Assembly: GCA_002077065.1 (NCBI GenBank)
Contig: NAJO01000068.1
Coordinates: 94,329 to 158,328, forward strand
Source: Cryoendolithus antarcticus
Taxonomy: Eukaryota; Ascomycota; Dothideomycetes; Cladosporiales; Cladosporiaceae
DNA: 64,000 nt
Direction of reading: 5' to 3'
The notes below the pieces were generated by a model that was not told where the DNA came from, made no database searches, and saw only the letters and a list, made by a program, of their open reading frames with translations. A program made the position numbers and the translations under genes. Positions 54,901 to 64,000 of this stretch are shown in pieces. Positions within the stretch are counted from its first letter, which is position 1, and every line of letters begins with the position of its first letter.

Positions 54901-55431
54901 CACGCTCTTTGACTCTATCAGCTCCGCATCGAAGCCTACGTCCTCGATCATCTCCAGCACACTCTCGACAGAAAGTATTGCCGGATCGTGCTCCACGACT
55001 GCCCTTTCCGATAGTAATGAGATGCTGAACCCTTTCACGCCGGCCACTCCTGCGAAAGCACCGTCAACAGCAGACGTGCACGCGCCGCACGTCATGCCTC
55101 CAACTCTTATCGTCGTTGCTTCAAACTTCTCCGATCTCGGTAGCTCCTCTTCCTCCCCGGCCTCCCGTACTGTAGCCCCGACTTGCTGCATGGGACTATC
55201 ACTGCTCAGCACCTCCGCATCGAAGCCTCGGTCCTCTATCGCCTCGGCTATGGCCTCTGCGCTGATGATGGAGGAATCATGTACCACCACCGCGCGCTCG
55301 AGCGCGAGACTGACAGTCACCGAGCCGACTCCAGGTGTAGACGCGAACGCGCTTTCGACAGCAGAGGTGCAAGAGCCGCATGTCATGCCCTCCACGCGCA
55401 GCGTCGTCGCAGTCATGTGCGCCGTCGCCAT
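51931..55431 (-). CDS. ccc2: Copper-transporting P1B-type ATPase (Ccc2-like)
   Basis: A single exon of 1166 aa from ATG 55431 (MATAHMTATTLRVEG); the frame is open upstream to 55476 but has no ATG. Three N-terminal HMA domains carry GMTCGSC, GMTCGAC and GMTCGAC copper sites. Then come paired helices, the A-domain with VTGEAMPV, and the membrane CPC motif (FACPCALGLATPTAV, about residue 716). The phosphorylation site is DKTGTLTMG (about 763), SEHPIARA the HP nucleotide element, and MVGDGINDSPAL the hinge. It pumps Cu(I) into the late Golgi for loading of multicopper oxidases. The C-terminus is short and basic. Three HMA domains are normal for filamentous ascomycetes. Confidence 0.96.
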   Translation of the reverse strand: MATAHMTATTLRVEGMTCGSCTSAVESAFASTPGVGSVTVSLALERAVVVHDSSIISAEAIAEAIEDRGFDAEVLSSDSPMQQVGATVREAGEEEELPRSEKFEATTIRVGGMTCGACTSAVDGAFAGVAGVKGFSISLLSERAVVEHDPAILSVESVLEMIEDVGFDAELIESKSVDAVLKGTTARRRGAEDAVGLRTTTVAIEGMTCGACTSAVEGGFKDVDGVVQFNISLLAERAVIVHDPAKLSAQQIVEAIEDRGFDATVLTSLDSDAQTSPTDSTIQLKIYGLPSPESAGELQALLSNTPGIASASINFLTTRATLTHTPTRIGLRAIVEIIDKTGYNALVADTSDTNAQLESLAKTKEIQSWSRAFRTSLAFAVPVFLISMFLPMFVPFLDIGSVKIPIIPGLWLGDVLCLLLTIPVQFGIGKRFYVSAFKSLRHKSPTMDVLVVLGTSAAFFFSCVAMLVSIFTAQHTRPATTFDTSTMLITFILLGRFLENRAKGQTSKALSRLMSLAPSTAVIYSDPIAAAKVAESWDKQSEKDEKGTSTSLAAGIEEKTVPTELIEVGDIVILKPGDKIPADGTVTRGESYMDESMVTGEAMPVQKKAGSNLMAGTVNGTGRIDFKVTRAGRDTQLSQIVRLVQEAQTSRAPIQRMADIVAGYFVPIIITLGLVTFVGWMALSHLLPNPPAIFLKEASGGRVMVCVKLCIAVIVFACPCALGLATPTAVMVGTGVGAEKGILVKGGAALETATKITHVVLDKTGTLTMGKMCVSNAEIKGSWDASTEQRRVWWTIIGLAEMNSEHPIARAILAAAKTHLGLGPEATLEGSTGDFNGTVGKGISAIVEPASGPGRPRYQVLIGNASYLRSHGITVPTSSEDEYTDDNTTPNQTTSFSKATHNAGITLIHTAINATYTGTLSLSDTLKPSAPACVAALTRMGIATSLVTGDQAATAHHVASVVGIPSSNVHAGVLPSGKQAIIEDLQRQGEIVAMVGDGINDSPALATANIGISLASGTDVAMEAADIVLMRPTQLLDIPASLHLSRTIFRRIKLNLLLSCVYNVVGLPVAMGFLLPWGITLPPIAAGAAMACSSVTVVGSSLLLRFWRRPGWMIEGSGEELGDEKQGEKGMWSRIGEARNKMLGRGRRKDEGERGAYVPLEEFERV

Positions 55432-56266
55432 GTTGACAACGCTCAGTGTCGCAGTCCAAGTGTCCGGGTGCAGCACTCGGTGTCGTCGTTGTCGCCGCGA
55501 GGTTGCGTCGCTGCCAGCAGCTCCGCACCTCTACAGCACCGGCGATCCAGACAAGATGTACCGTTTAGGTGAATGCGCCTCGAACGCAGCCAAGACGATC
55601 TCGCCACAGCTCTCAGTCCCTGCGTCCACCTCTTCACCGATGCTGTGCGATGCCAAGTCAACAAAGCGATGCTGCTGTAGGCCTAGACCTAATCCAAGTC
55701 ATCATACTCTCCGTACTGCGAAGAAGAGTGTGTAGAGATATAAATCAACTCGCTGACAAAAACAGTACAGCCCATCTCGCTTCATCAACACGAGACGGAT
55801 CCCGGACCCTGCCTCGCCGGGCTATTCTAAAACAGGACAAGGATGCAGACACGGCAGATTAGTCTTTTCTCAGCCCTACCGTCACGCGGCAACTGCATGC
55901 CGACAGCGTGTTTGCGTCTCAAATCTAATAGACTGACTTCACGGACTCCTGACCATTCGCGAACATCGTGGGAGCAGAAGCAAGTCAGGCTATGTCCAGC
56001 ACACTACAATGCACACTACTGCTATCTAACCCAGTATCTACCAATTGTTCTGCCCGTCCGGCGCTCCCATAGTGAGCCGAAGAGCATGTCTGCGCAGTAC
56101 GCGCACCCTAACGCCCTGCTCTGCACAAAGCACATATCCACACCCTCTCGCCATCGCGGCACAAAAGACACATTACAACTGCTCCCCTTCCACCCTCAAT
56201 TCTTCCTCACACACTCTCGCCCTTCTTCCTGACAAGCTTCGACCCCTTCCCACCCCTCGAAGCCCT
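55432..56266. other. Intergenic region upstream of the copper ATPase gene
   Basis: 835 bp. Should hold the copper-ATPase promoter. Plus-strand ORFs overlapping both flanking genes are antisense shadows. Nothing else recognised. Confidence 0.5.
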
Positions 56267-59200
56267 CTATGCTCCTCCCCTTTCCTTCCCACGTCTGCGG
56301 AAGAAGTCCATCACCCGCCGCGCCCCGCTACTGCTCCCCTCATTCCCCTTCTCATAGCCCTGCTCGAAGCGCCGCTGTCCAGGACGCAGATTCTGCGCAC
56401 CATTACCCGCAATGCCATCCTGGCCGTAAGGCTGCTGAGGCGCCGCACCATACCCCTGCGACTGCGAAGCCGAGCCATACGTCTGGCGACCGTTACCGGC
56501 GCCAGAAGTCGGGTAAGGGTCCTGCTCGGGTGTGTAGAACCTCTCCAACGGCTCGTTCGAGCCGAGCTGCTGCTGCTGCGATGCCTGCGGGCGTTGCGAC
56601 AGAGGCGCAGCATCGAGCACGTTAGACCCATAGCCGTCGTCCCTGTACTGCTTTCTCTGGATAGGTGGGGGTGTCGCACTATACCCTCCGCCTTGCTGCA
56701 CGCTCGGCACGCCAGGGAGTGGCTTCTCTTGTGGAGGCCGGCGACCGGCTTGCTGCCGCTGCGAGTCATCGGCGTAGAGCGCGATGGTGGACTGCGTGGA
56801 CTGGCTAGGGCTTCTGCTCACGCCGCGGCCGAATGCTATTCCCTTGCTCGCCGGGCGGGCCGAAGTCCGAGTATCGATGCCGTCGGGTCCGGCAGCGTAG
56901 TTGGCATCTTTGTTGCCTTTGCCAGTGAAGCTATTCATGCTGAAGCTGTTTGGCAGGAAAGAGAAGCGACGGCTATTGCGGCGGCTGTCGGTGCCAATGG
57001 CTTCGCTGGGCGCGTTGGAATTTTTGCGCAGGAACTGGAAGGAGCTGCGACGACTGTCTGTGGAGCGGCGAGGCGTGGCTTCTTCGTTCGTGTTGGGCAT
57101 TGCGTTCTTCATGCTCAGTGGAGGGTGACGGCGATCGCGCTTCTCTGGCATTGGGCGCTGTTGCTCAGGATCGGTCTGAGATTGGCGACGGGAGTTGCTG
57201 CGGCCCAGAACGCGATCTGTGATGCTACCGAAAGTCGACCCGCGTTTGTGGCCACGCTGATTCTGAGGTGGCAAATGCTGAGCTGGCGATTGCATCTGCC
57301 CAAGATTGTTGGAGCTGTCCGGTCGGCCAGATAGATTCTGACCCACTGGTGACATGTTATTGCTCGAGATGATGTAACCCGGCCCTGTCTTGGGTTGTGA
57401 GAACTGACCCTGGACATTCTCGTTCGTCGGCGCTGCAACTGCGGGCTGACTGTATGAGTTGCCACGCGATGCAAGCGTGCCGCGGGTATTGGGTCGAGAT
57501 GCCGAGTTGATCGCCGCAGGTACGAACGATCTAGTCTCAATTCCTGTTCGTCCTTGGTCTCGCGCTGGACGCGCTGGCGGAAGCATGCTCTGAGATCCAA
57601 CTTCCTTGCGTGGGACTGGCTGGCGTGCGCTCGTTGGTTGTACCTCGATCGGCCCTTGACTGTCTGCTCTGGCCCTAGTCCGGCCGGTACCTGCAATAGG
57701 TGTGCTCTGCTCCGGCGAAGTAGCGTCTCCACGTGGGTGTGCAGCGCTTGGGGCGATGTATTCGAGCTGCACAGTATTGCGCTTCTCATCCCTCCGGGCC
57801 TTGCGCGCTGCAACATCGTCCGCCGCGGGCACTGTCTGACCCGACGCCGGCGTCGCGCGAACTGCAGCTGACCTACTTGCCGGCTCTCTGACCGAAGCAC
57901 TGCGACCGATCGGTGTGCTCTCCTGCTCCAACGGTAATGCAGATGCTGCGATATCCATATCGCTCTTTGTGCTGCTGCCAATGAAGCCAACAACATGGCT
58001 GAACTCGCTCAGCCAGCTATGTCTCGCGACTTCAAACAGATCCGCTCTCTTCCTTGGATCAGGCACGAGAATCCTCCTAAGCAAGTCTCGTGCGTGAGGT
58101 GTGACGTACTCCGGGAAGGTGAGAGGTGTTGATACAATGTACTTGTACAAGAGGTTGATGTTGTCGCCTTCCGGGTTCGCTGGGTCGTCGTCGAAGGGTA
58201 GGTAGCCGGCGAGCATGGCGTACTATTGTGAGGTCAGCATTCGAGTGCATCCTGAAATAAGGGCAGCCATCCTGGACTTACTAGGATCACACCACAACTC
58301 CACACGTCCACCTTCCTTCCCGTGTACAGCCCGTCACTGACCACCAATTCCGGCGCAGCATAACAAGGGCTCCCACAACTCGTCTGCATTAGATCTCCCC
58401 TCCTGTACCCCTCCTGGTTCTGCACGTCAAGACCCTCCCTTTTCACGAAGTCCTTATCCGTAATTCGATGCTCCTGCTCCTCGCTCAAATCATCCGCAGG
58501 ATCAAATGTATTAGCAAATCCGAAATCCGTGATGATGATATTCTTGTGCCGATCAAGCAGCAGATTCTCGAGCTTCAGATCGCGGTGCACGATGCCTTTA
58601 CGGTGCAGGTATCCGACACCACTCACAAGCTGCGCGAACAGACGCCTAGCTGACGGGTCCTTGAGGTAGCGGTGGTTGAGGATGTAGTCGAAAAGTTCAC
58701 CTCCCGAGGCGTACTCCAGAATGATGCCCATGTGCCGCTCGGTCTCGACGAACTCGTGCAGACGAACGATATTTGGGTGCTGGAGTTCGCGGAGGATGGA
58801 GATCTCGCGATATATCTTGGGTAGACGCGTGGTGTTGCCTTGAAGGCTCTCTTTGCGGATCAGCTTGATGGCGACTTGCACACCGCCTTCTTTTTTCCAG
58901 CCCATCTTGACCTTGCCGAACTCGCCTTCTCCGAGGGTCTGACCGAGAATGTAGTCGCCAAACTTGACTTCTTTGCGGCTGGTGGAGGCTGTCTTGAGGT
59001 GCTCTTGTCTGCTTCTTTGACCAGTCGAGGCTCTCGCACCGTCTGGCACGCCTTCGTTGCCTACCACTCCGAGACCTGCACTACCGGGAGCGTGCGGCTG
59101 AGCTTCTGCGACACGTGCTCGCTCTCGTGCAATGTCAACAGCTGGATCATCCACTACGATACGGTTGATAATCGCGCTGTTCTCTCTTGGCAGATCAGTA

Positions 59201-59727
59201 CCCATTGGCGGTTGTCCTATGGCGTTCTGTGAGCGACTCTGTCCGGGTGCCTGCTTCGTCCGCTGAGTTCGTCCACTGCTCGGCTGTGCAGCAGGTGATT
59301 GCTCAGGGGAGCGAGGGTTGCGCCGCCGGTCTCGGTCATCTTGACTGCTGTAGCCTCCCGTGCCATCATATGTATATTTCGCCGGCTGGCCTCTGCTATC
59401 ATATGCAGCAGGTGAGGACTGCATTGGCGGCTGGGATGTCCGCACAGGGAGTGCGGTGGCCTGACCCCGCGAGGTTGCCTGCTCCGGGTAGTACTGCTCA
59501 TATGTTGAATTACTCATGTTCTCCTGGGGATGTTGGGGAGACATCTGTTGCCTGGCGGGGCTCATGGCCGCCGAGTTCGGCGATCCGTATGTGCCATCGT
59601 TGAGCCTGCCACTGCGGCGAGACTGTGGTGATGTTGACGGGAGATTCGCCGAGGGGTCTGCCGCGTATCGCTCACGCTGCTGATACTGCTGAGTCGTGCT
59701 GCTCTGTTGTACCGCAGCAGAGGACAT
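56267..59727 (-). CDS. kfsA: Serine/threonine protein kinase, Kin4/KfsA-like
   Basis: Exons 59727-58282 and 58222-56267 (59-nt phase-0 intron) give 1133 aa from ATG 59727 ([15 protein letters not shown]). The N-terminal 240 residues are Gln/Ser-rich. The kinase domain starts near residue 254 ([18 protein letters not shown]) with [19 protein letters not shown] near 379 and TDFGFAN near 400. An activation-segment insertion of about 40 residues precedes [12 protein letters not shown]. The exon junction sits in [18 protein letters not shown]. The C-terminal half is disordered, ending in [11 protein letters not shown]. The insertion and layout fit the Kin4/Frk1 family; Aspergillus KfsA limits septation and yeast Kin4 acts in the spindle-position checkpoint. 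Orthology is by resemblance only. Confidence 0.85.
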
Positions 59728-61301
59728 TGCTCTGTGCTGCTGCTGCTGCTGCTGCCGCCGCCCACACAATAGATTCACGCGCCGTTACTCACGACCAACT
59801 TACTCTGGTGTCTCCGCCAATGCCTGCTTCCGTGTTCCAATATGCCCGTGTTTTGCCGTGTTTCTGCCTCCCAAGCTGCAAGATGTCCCACTAAGCCTGC
59901 AGGGTATAGCCGCAACAATGCAATCGCGTATCGCTGCCAGGCGGTGTGATGGGCATAGACTCTGTGAAATCAGAGATATCCGGTCTCGTAGCAAGTGTTA
60001 TCGTTGTTGGGTCGAGTGGAAGCGAGTGATGTGTGGTGTTGATCGTGCAATCAAGCGCTGACCTTCTGTCTTCCCCGTGGTCGGCAGTCGTGCATCCAGC
60101 GCTCCTGCACGTGCGCCTTTGATGCAGCGAACACTCTCACTACACCCGCGAGACGATTGTGCAGCAGCAGCAAAGGTATGGAACACAGCATGAACCGCGA
60201 ACAAGGCAGTGGAGCAGATGGTGGCTGGGCCTAGGGACTACAGATGTGCAGTGGAACCGCTTGCGCTGCGCTACGACCACCCACGCTACCGTCCAGCCAC
60301 TGCGAGCGAGGGAGGCTAATCTCCCGGACAAGTAGGCTTCACATGCATCGCCTTGTTATATATGGCAGTGCAATGGCACTCAGGCAAGCGTCAACGGTCG
60401 TGATGCATCTCGTTTCATCGATGCCCAAGATGATGCATGGTGAAAGCTTGCATGTAAGCCATGTCCGAAGGGTGCTGTAAATACACAAAACCAAGTTGCT
60501 CGTGATCGCAACATCGAAGCGCGCTCAACGACCCGACCTTGCCAATAGCGACGGCAGATACGCGTTCCGAGCCAGGAACCATCACTGTCTTCTACGATGG
60601 ATCGTCTTCCACTCAATAGAAAGCTTCGACTTCACGAACAGTCTGCTGAGACCTTTCAGCACCCGGACAAGCATACGCTGTCCGCGGCCTTCAAAGTCAG
60701 ATCCCTCCCCCATGTCGTTGCCATGCAGCCACGACTCGGCATGACTCGCCTTGGCGTTCAATGCACGTCAGTTGCGGCCCGACGTGAACCCAAACCTGAA
60801 ACACCACGCGCGAGGGAGAGATGTCGCTGCTACATGCTACTGTACGTGAGCGCTGTACAGATGTTCGTAATATGGACGTCCTGGCCGAACGGTGCGTCCA
60901 CAACACCATATTTGGGAGATCCCAAGGCTTTCACCTCCATTGCTGTGCATCTATCCACAGCACCACAACAACGGATGATCTAGCAAAGCACCACGGAGAA
61001 GACGGTGCGGAATATTTACCGTGGAAATGTTCTCTCACTGACGCAGGAGACGCAGCATGACAGTCGCGGTGTGAATGATAGCAGCATCAGTCTGTTCAGA
61101 CAGTTCGAATAGCAACGATGTGTTCACAAACGGGAGATCTGGGAATTCATTCATGTCGTGATGCAATTCGCTCAACAAAGCGTCCTGCAGGCCTGCCTGC
61201 TGGATCTCATATCTATGCATCGCTTTTCGTGATCTACTGCCCTCTAGCAGCAATGTATTTGACCGTTTTAGTCATTATTCGCTCGTGCCATCATGCCTCG
61301 T
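59728..61301. other. Long intergenic/leader region of the kinase gene
   Basis: 1.57 kb between het-C (3' end) and the kinase (5' end). A CAG run of 7 triplets (59735-59755, minus strand) lies 8-28 nt upstream of the chosen kinase ATG, in a frame that stays open to 59778 without an ATG. A GTAAGT donor near 59802 may mark a 5'-UTR intron, so an upstream start on another exon cannot be excluded. No other gene recognised. Confidence 0.5.
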
Positions 61302-64000
61302 TCACCATCGACTTCCTCCTCCACCGTACTGATTCTCATCCCCGCCATACCCTCCACCACGACGCTCCGGCTGCTCCTCGTCGTCGCCGAACCCTCCAGG
61401 CATCCTCTCGCCACTGCCACTCCCTCCGTAACCCCCTAACTGACCATATGAACTCTCTTGCTGCTGGCCATACTCGCTACGCTGCTCTGAACGTCCTCCG
61501 CCGTACCCGCTGGAAGGCTGCTCGTACTCGTTGCGTTCGGAGCGGCCATAGCTGGGCTGCTCTTCGCGATCGTTGCGACCATAGCTGCTCTGCTGCTGAC
61601 CGTACCCGCTTTGTTGCTGTCCACCGTACTGCTGTGACTCTCCATACCTCGCCCCTTGAGCTGGGTAATCGTCGTCGCGGCGATTCGACTCATTTCCCCT
61701 TCCACCATAGCTCGAACGTCCCTCGTCACCTCCATACCCACCAGAGCGCCTCTTGTGCTCGTCGCTGTTATTCCGCTCCCTGGAATGTGACTTCCGCCTT
61801 CCGTAGCTGCTACCACCACCCCTCTCCTCTTCCTCCTCCCTCTGCTTCTTCGATCGCTTCTCCTCCTTCTTGCGACGCTTCTTCTCCTTCTTCTCCCAGT
61901 CATCATCGTCATCGTCATCATCATCATCCGAGTCATTCTTATTCCTCGAACTGTAGCGATTCTCGGAACGCTGCTCTTGGCGCCCATCGCTCGAGATACG
62001 CTGGGATTGCACTTCGCTTTGCCACTCGCCGCCGGGACGCTCGTACTTCCTCTCGGTACGCTGCTCATAGCCGCCGCTCTGTGTCGGGCGAGTCTCGGTA
62101 GTCTGCTGGAAGCCGTAGCCCGTAGCACCCGAGCGACCATCTTGCTCGTAGCGTTGGTACGATTCACGACCACCTCCGCTAGAGTACTGAGTAGACGACA
62201 CAGATGCCTGACCGTAGCGCTCTTCCTGTCCCGAGTAGCCAGGGCGGTGTGCAGTTTCCGTGACTCGGGACGTTCTCGAGCCGTCTTGGCTGTAGCTTGT
62301 GCTCTCATACGTCTTCTTGTCAGTCTTCTTGTCATCACCAAACGCACCACCGAGAAGACCTGCGCCGACTGCACCGGCAACTCCACCAAGGATTCCACCA
62401 AGAGCACCACCACCAGCAACCTGACTAATCGAATCAGATATCTGACTTTGCATTCCTGGACGTCCTCCGGAGCCGGATTGATTACTGCCACCGAGCGCTT
62501 GACCAAGTCCACTCATGACAGCCGCTGCGGCAGGGCCACCAATCGCACCAGATGACTGACTAGTAGCCATGTTGGGCAGCCCAAGTGGCTTTCCACATCC
62601 GTGGCCGGAGTCATGCACGCCTTCCTTGTGATTGCGACCATTGAGAACACCATCCCTGCTGAGCTTCCGACGCATATCGTCCTGCTCACGGCGGTCCATC
62701 TGACCCCACCACTGCTCAACGACCTGGAACATCTGCATCCGGCCATCACGCGCACCATCATCACCGCACTCACGAAGAGCTGGGTGATGGAATACACCAG
62801 TGATGATCCGGTTGATCGTACGGCCGATATCGATGCGGTCATCATCCCAGCAGGCTACGATTTGCGGCACAACCCATTTCAGGACCTGAGATGCTATTTT
62901 CCCAGCCGGTTCATTGAGTACGTTCGAGAAGTGGTCCTTTGAGAGCATGCTGTGGGTCGGATTGGTATCGTTATCGTCGTTGAAGACCCTTAGCTGTGCA
63001 TCTTTGCTGGATTGGATGATCTCGCTGGACCCTGTTTTGAGCTCGTTCTTGACCTGAGTGATGATTGGTAGCACGAATGGAGCGATCAACGAAAACACAA
63101 AGATACTGATTTGCTCTTGAAGTTGCTCAAGGAGCTCTGGCAGAATGGGAATCGCGTCGATTGTCTTCGTGATGCTCTTCATCAGGTTATCGTGCCACTC
63201 AATGATAGGGTAGATTTGCTTGGTGATTTCATCGACTTGCTGTGTGAAAGCTTCAGGGTCCTTTGGAGAAACATGGAGATTCTGCATTTGAGCGGCAGTA
63301 GCGTTGGCCTGGAGTTCATTGGCTTTACCAGCTTCGTCTTCGTCACCAAAGATACCAGGTGGTACCTTACTGAGCAGATCCTTCAAGATCGACGTATCTT
63401 GGTTCTGTGCCTGGGTGATGGTACCCTCCAATTCCTGAATTTCGGATTGCGTGGCTTTATCAGTAAGCTCACCCATGACCGAGTGCAAAAAGTCGACTCC
63501 ACCAAATGTTCCGGTGATGATTGGAAACACTGCTTGACGAGCGCCACGAAGCTGAATCTGCGTGCGGCGGCCGACGTGAGGGAAGACATCGCGTTCGCCA
63601 AGCTCGATAAGTGCCAATTCTGTGTAGTTGCTGTGGGCCGAGAAATCCTCCAGGCAGTGACATCCAGTGCCAAGCAGACGAAGAGCCTCGAAGAAGTCGC
63701 GGTCATCCCTAGACTGTCTGTACCTTCTCCCCAACTCGATGGCCTTGCCGAAGAGACTACGTATCAAGCCAGCCGATGTTGTTATGCCGAGTTGCTCGGA
63801 GGAGATGTAGTTCTTGAGGCCAGTGCTTTCATCGATGCCCAGTTCGCGTCTCTCATCCACAGGTCCACGGAGACGACGATCGTATTGCCTTGCATCAAGA
63901 TTATCCGCATAATCCTTGGGATTATCAATATGCTCTTCAGGCCTGTAGCAGCCCAGCCGCTCTTTTGTGACCTCGAACTCGGCAGTACCGTATCCGAAGC
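61302..64000 (-). CDS. het-C: Het-C heterokaryon incompatibility family protein, 3' part (partial)
   Basis: The frame is open from the right edge (first whole codon at 63998) to TGA 61304-61302, about 899 codons, so the N-terminus is outside. The text matches the Het-C family: GYGTAEFEVTKERLGCYRPE at the edge, then DERRELGIDESTGLKNYISS. The lipid/phosphatidylcholine-hydrolase-like core includes LRLLGTGCHCLEDFSAHSNY and FGGVDFLHSVMGEL. A Gly/Ala hydrophobic patch (GGALGGILGGVAGAVGAG) follows. The last 300 residues are low complexity, Ser/Gly/Tyr/Gln/Arg-rich with a run of Asp. In Neurospora, alternative het-c alleles cause vegetative incompatibility; the Aspergillus homologue TinC binds NIMA. 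No intron is seen in this part. Confidence 0.93.
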   Translation of the reverse strand, partial: FGYGTAEFEVTKERLGCYRPEEHIDNPKDYADNLDARQYDRRLRGPVDERRELGIDESTGLKNYISSEQLGITTSAGLIRSLFGKAIELGRRYRQSRDDRDFFEALRLLGTGCHCLEDFSAHSNYTELALIELGERDVFPHVGRRTQIQLRGARQAVFPIITGTFGGVDFLHSVMGELTDKATQSEIQELEGTITQAQNQDTSILKDLLSKVPPGIFGDEDEAGKANELQANATAAQMQNLHVSPKDPEAFTQQVDEITKQIYPIIEWHDNLMKSITKTIDAIPILPELLEQLQEQISIFVFSLIAPFVLPIITQVKNELKTGSSEIIQSSKDAQLRVFNDDNDTNPTHSMLSKDHFSNVLNEPAGKIASQVLKWVVPQIVACWDDDRIDIGRTINRIITGVFHHPALRECGDDGARDGRMQMFQVVEQWWGQMDRREQDDMRRKLSRDGVLNGRNHKEGVHDSGHGCGKPLGLPNMATSQSSGAIGGPAAAAVMSGLGQALGGSNQSGSGGRPGMQSQISDSISQVAGGGALGGILGGVAGAVGAGLLGGAFGDDKKTDKKTYESTSYSQDGSRTSRVTETAHRPGYSGQEERYGQASVSSTQYSSGGGRESYQRYEQDGRSGATGYGFQQTTETRPTQSGGYEQRTERKYERPGGEWQSEVQSQRISSDGRQEQRSENRYSSRNKNDSDDDDDDDDDDWEKKEKKRRKKEEKRSKKQREEEEERGGGSSYGRRKSHSRERNNSDEHKRRSGGYGGDEGRSSYGGRGNESNRRDDDYPAQGARYGESQQYGGQQQSGYGQQQSSYGRNDREEQPSYGRSERNEYEQPSSGYGGGRSEQRSEYGQQQESSYGQLGGYGGSGSGERMPGGFGDDEEQPERRGGGYGGDENQYGGGGSRW

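Noticed and set aside
54713..55735. 340-codon plus-strand ORF
   Set aside because: Antisense shadow of the HMA domains of the copper ATPase.
56045..57334. 429-codon plus-strand ORF
   Set aside because: Antisense to the disordered C-terminal half of the kinase; Leu/Arg-rich shadow composition.

Overview
The window is nuclear DNA of a filamentous ascomycete. Introns are short (about 48-75 nt, one of 192 nt), GT-AG, with CTAAC/CTGAC-like branch sites. Genes lie on both strands, 0.1-4 kb apart. The gene set includes Sfp1, Swr1, a Kin4/KfsA-type kinase, a three-HMA Ccc2-type copper ATPase, Het-C, and fungus-restricted DUF1479 and DUF7732-like proteins. The overall look suggests Dothideomycetes (perhaps the Mycosphaerella/Capnodiales side), but that placement is inference. 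All multi-exon models were spliced by hand from frame, phase and family alignment.

Layout: 1-9.5 kb holds the 3' part of the mitochondrial processing peptidase beta subunit, a DUF1479 protein, a divergent GH1 beta-glucosidase, an RRM cyclophilin (PPIL4/Cyp6), a small unknown gene and a KamA-like radical SAM protein. 9.5-13.6 kb is almost empty apart from a four-exon cysteine-rich mini-gene on the minus strand that has no single long ORF. 13.6-21.5 kb holds an F-box/DUF7730-like protein, a coiled-coil protein, a Rieske plus FAD/NAD oxidoreductase (AIFM3-like) and a DUF829/TMEM53-type hydrolase.

21.6-26.9 kb is the most interesting stretch: five head-to-tail paralogs on the minus strand encode small secreted proteins of a family I do not recognise. 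All share one phase-2 intron at the same place. Copy 3 is broken by one nonsense codon. Three of the copies share a 14-bp motif about 270-310 bp upstream of the start codon.

27-41 kb: WDR89-like protein, an acidic conserved protein, Sfp1, a 3.2 kb gene-poor stretch, an S10 serine carboxypeptidase whose otherwise complete reading frame carries two in-frame stops, and a Ser/Gly-rich secreted DUF7732-like protein. 41.8-64 kb: Swr1, complex I subunit NDUFB8/ASHI, a small unknown gene, a multi-pass membrane protein with a 15-bp coding minisatellite, the Ccc2-type ATPase, the Kin4/KfsA kinase and the 3' part of het-C, which runs off the right edge.

Most genes are unlinked housekeeping genes. No biosynthetic cluster, transposon ORF, rRNA, CRISPR array or convincing tRNA was seen.
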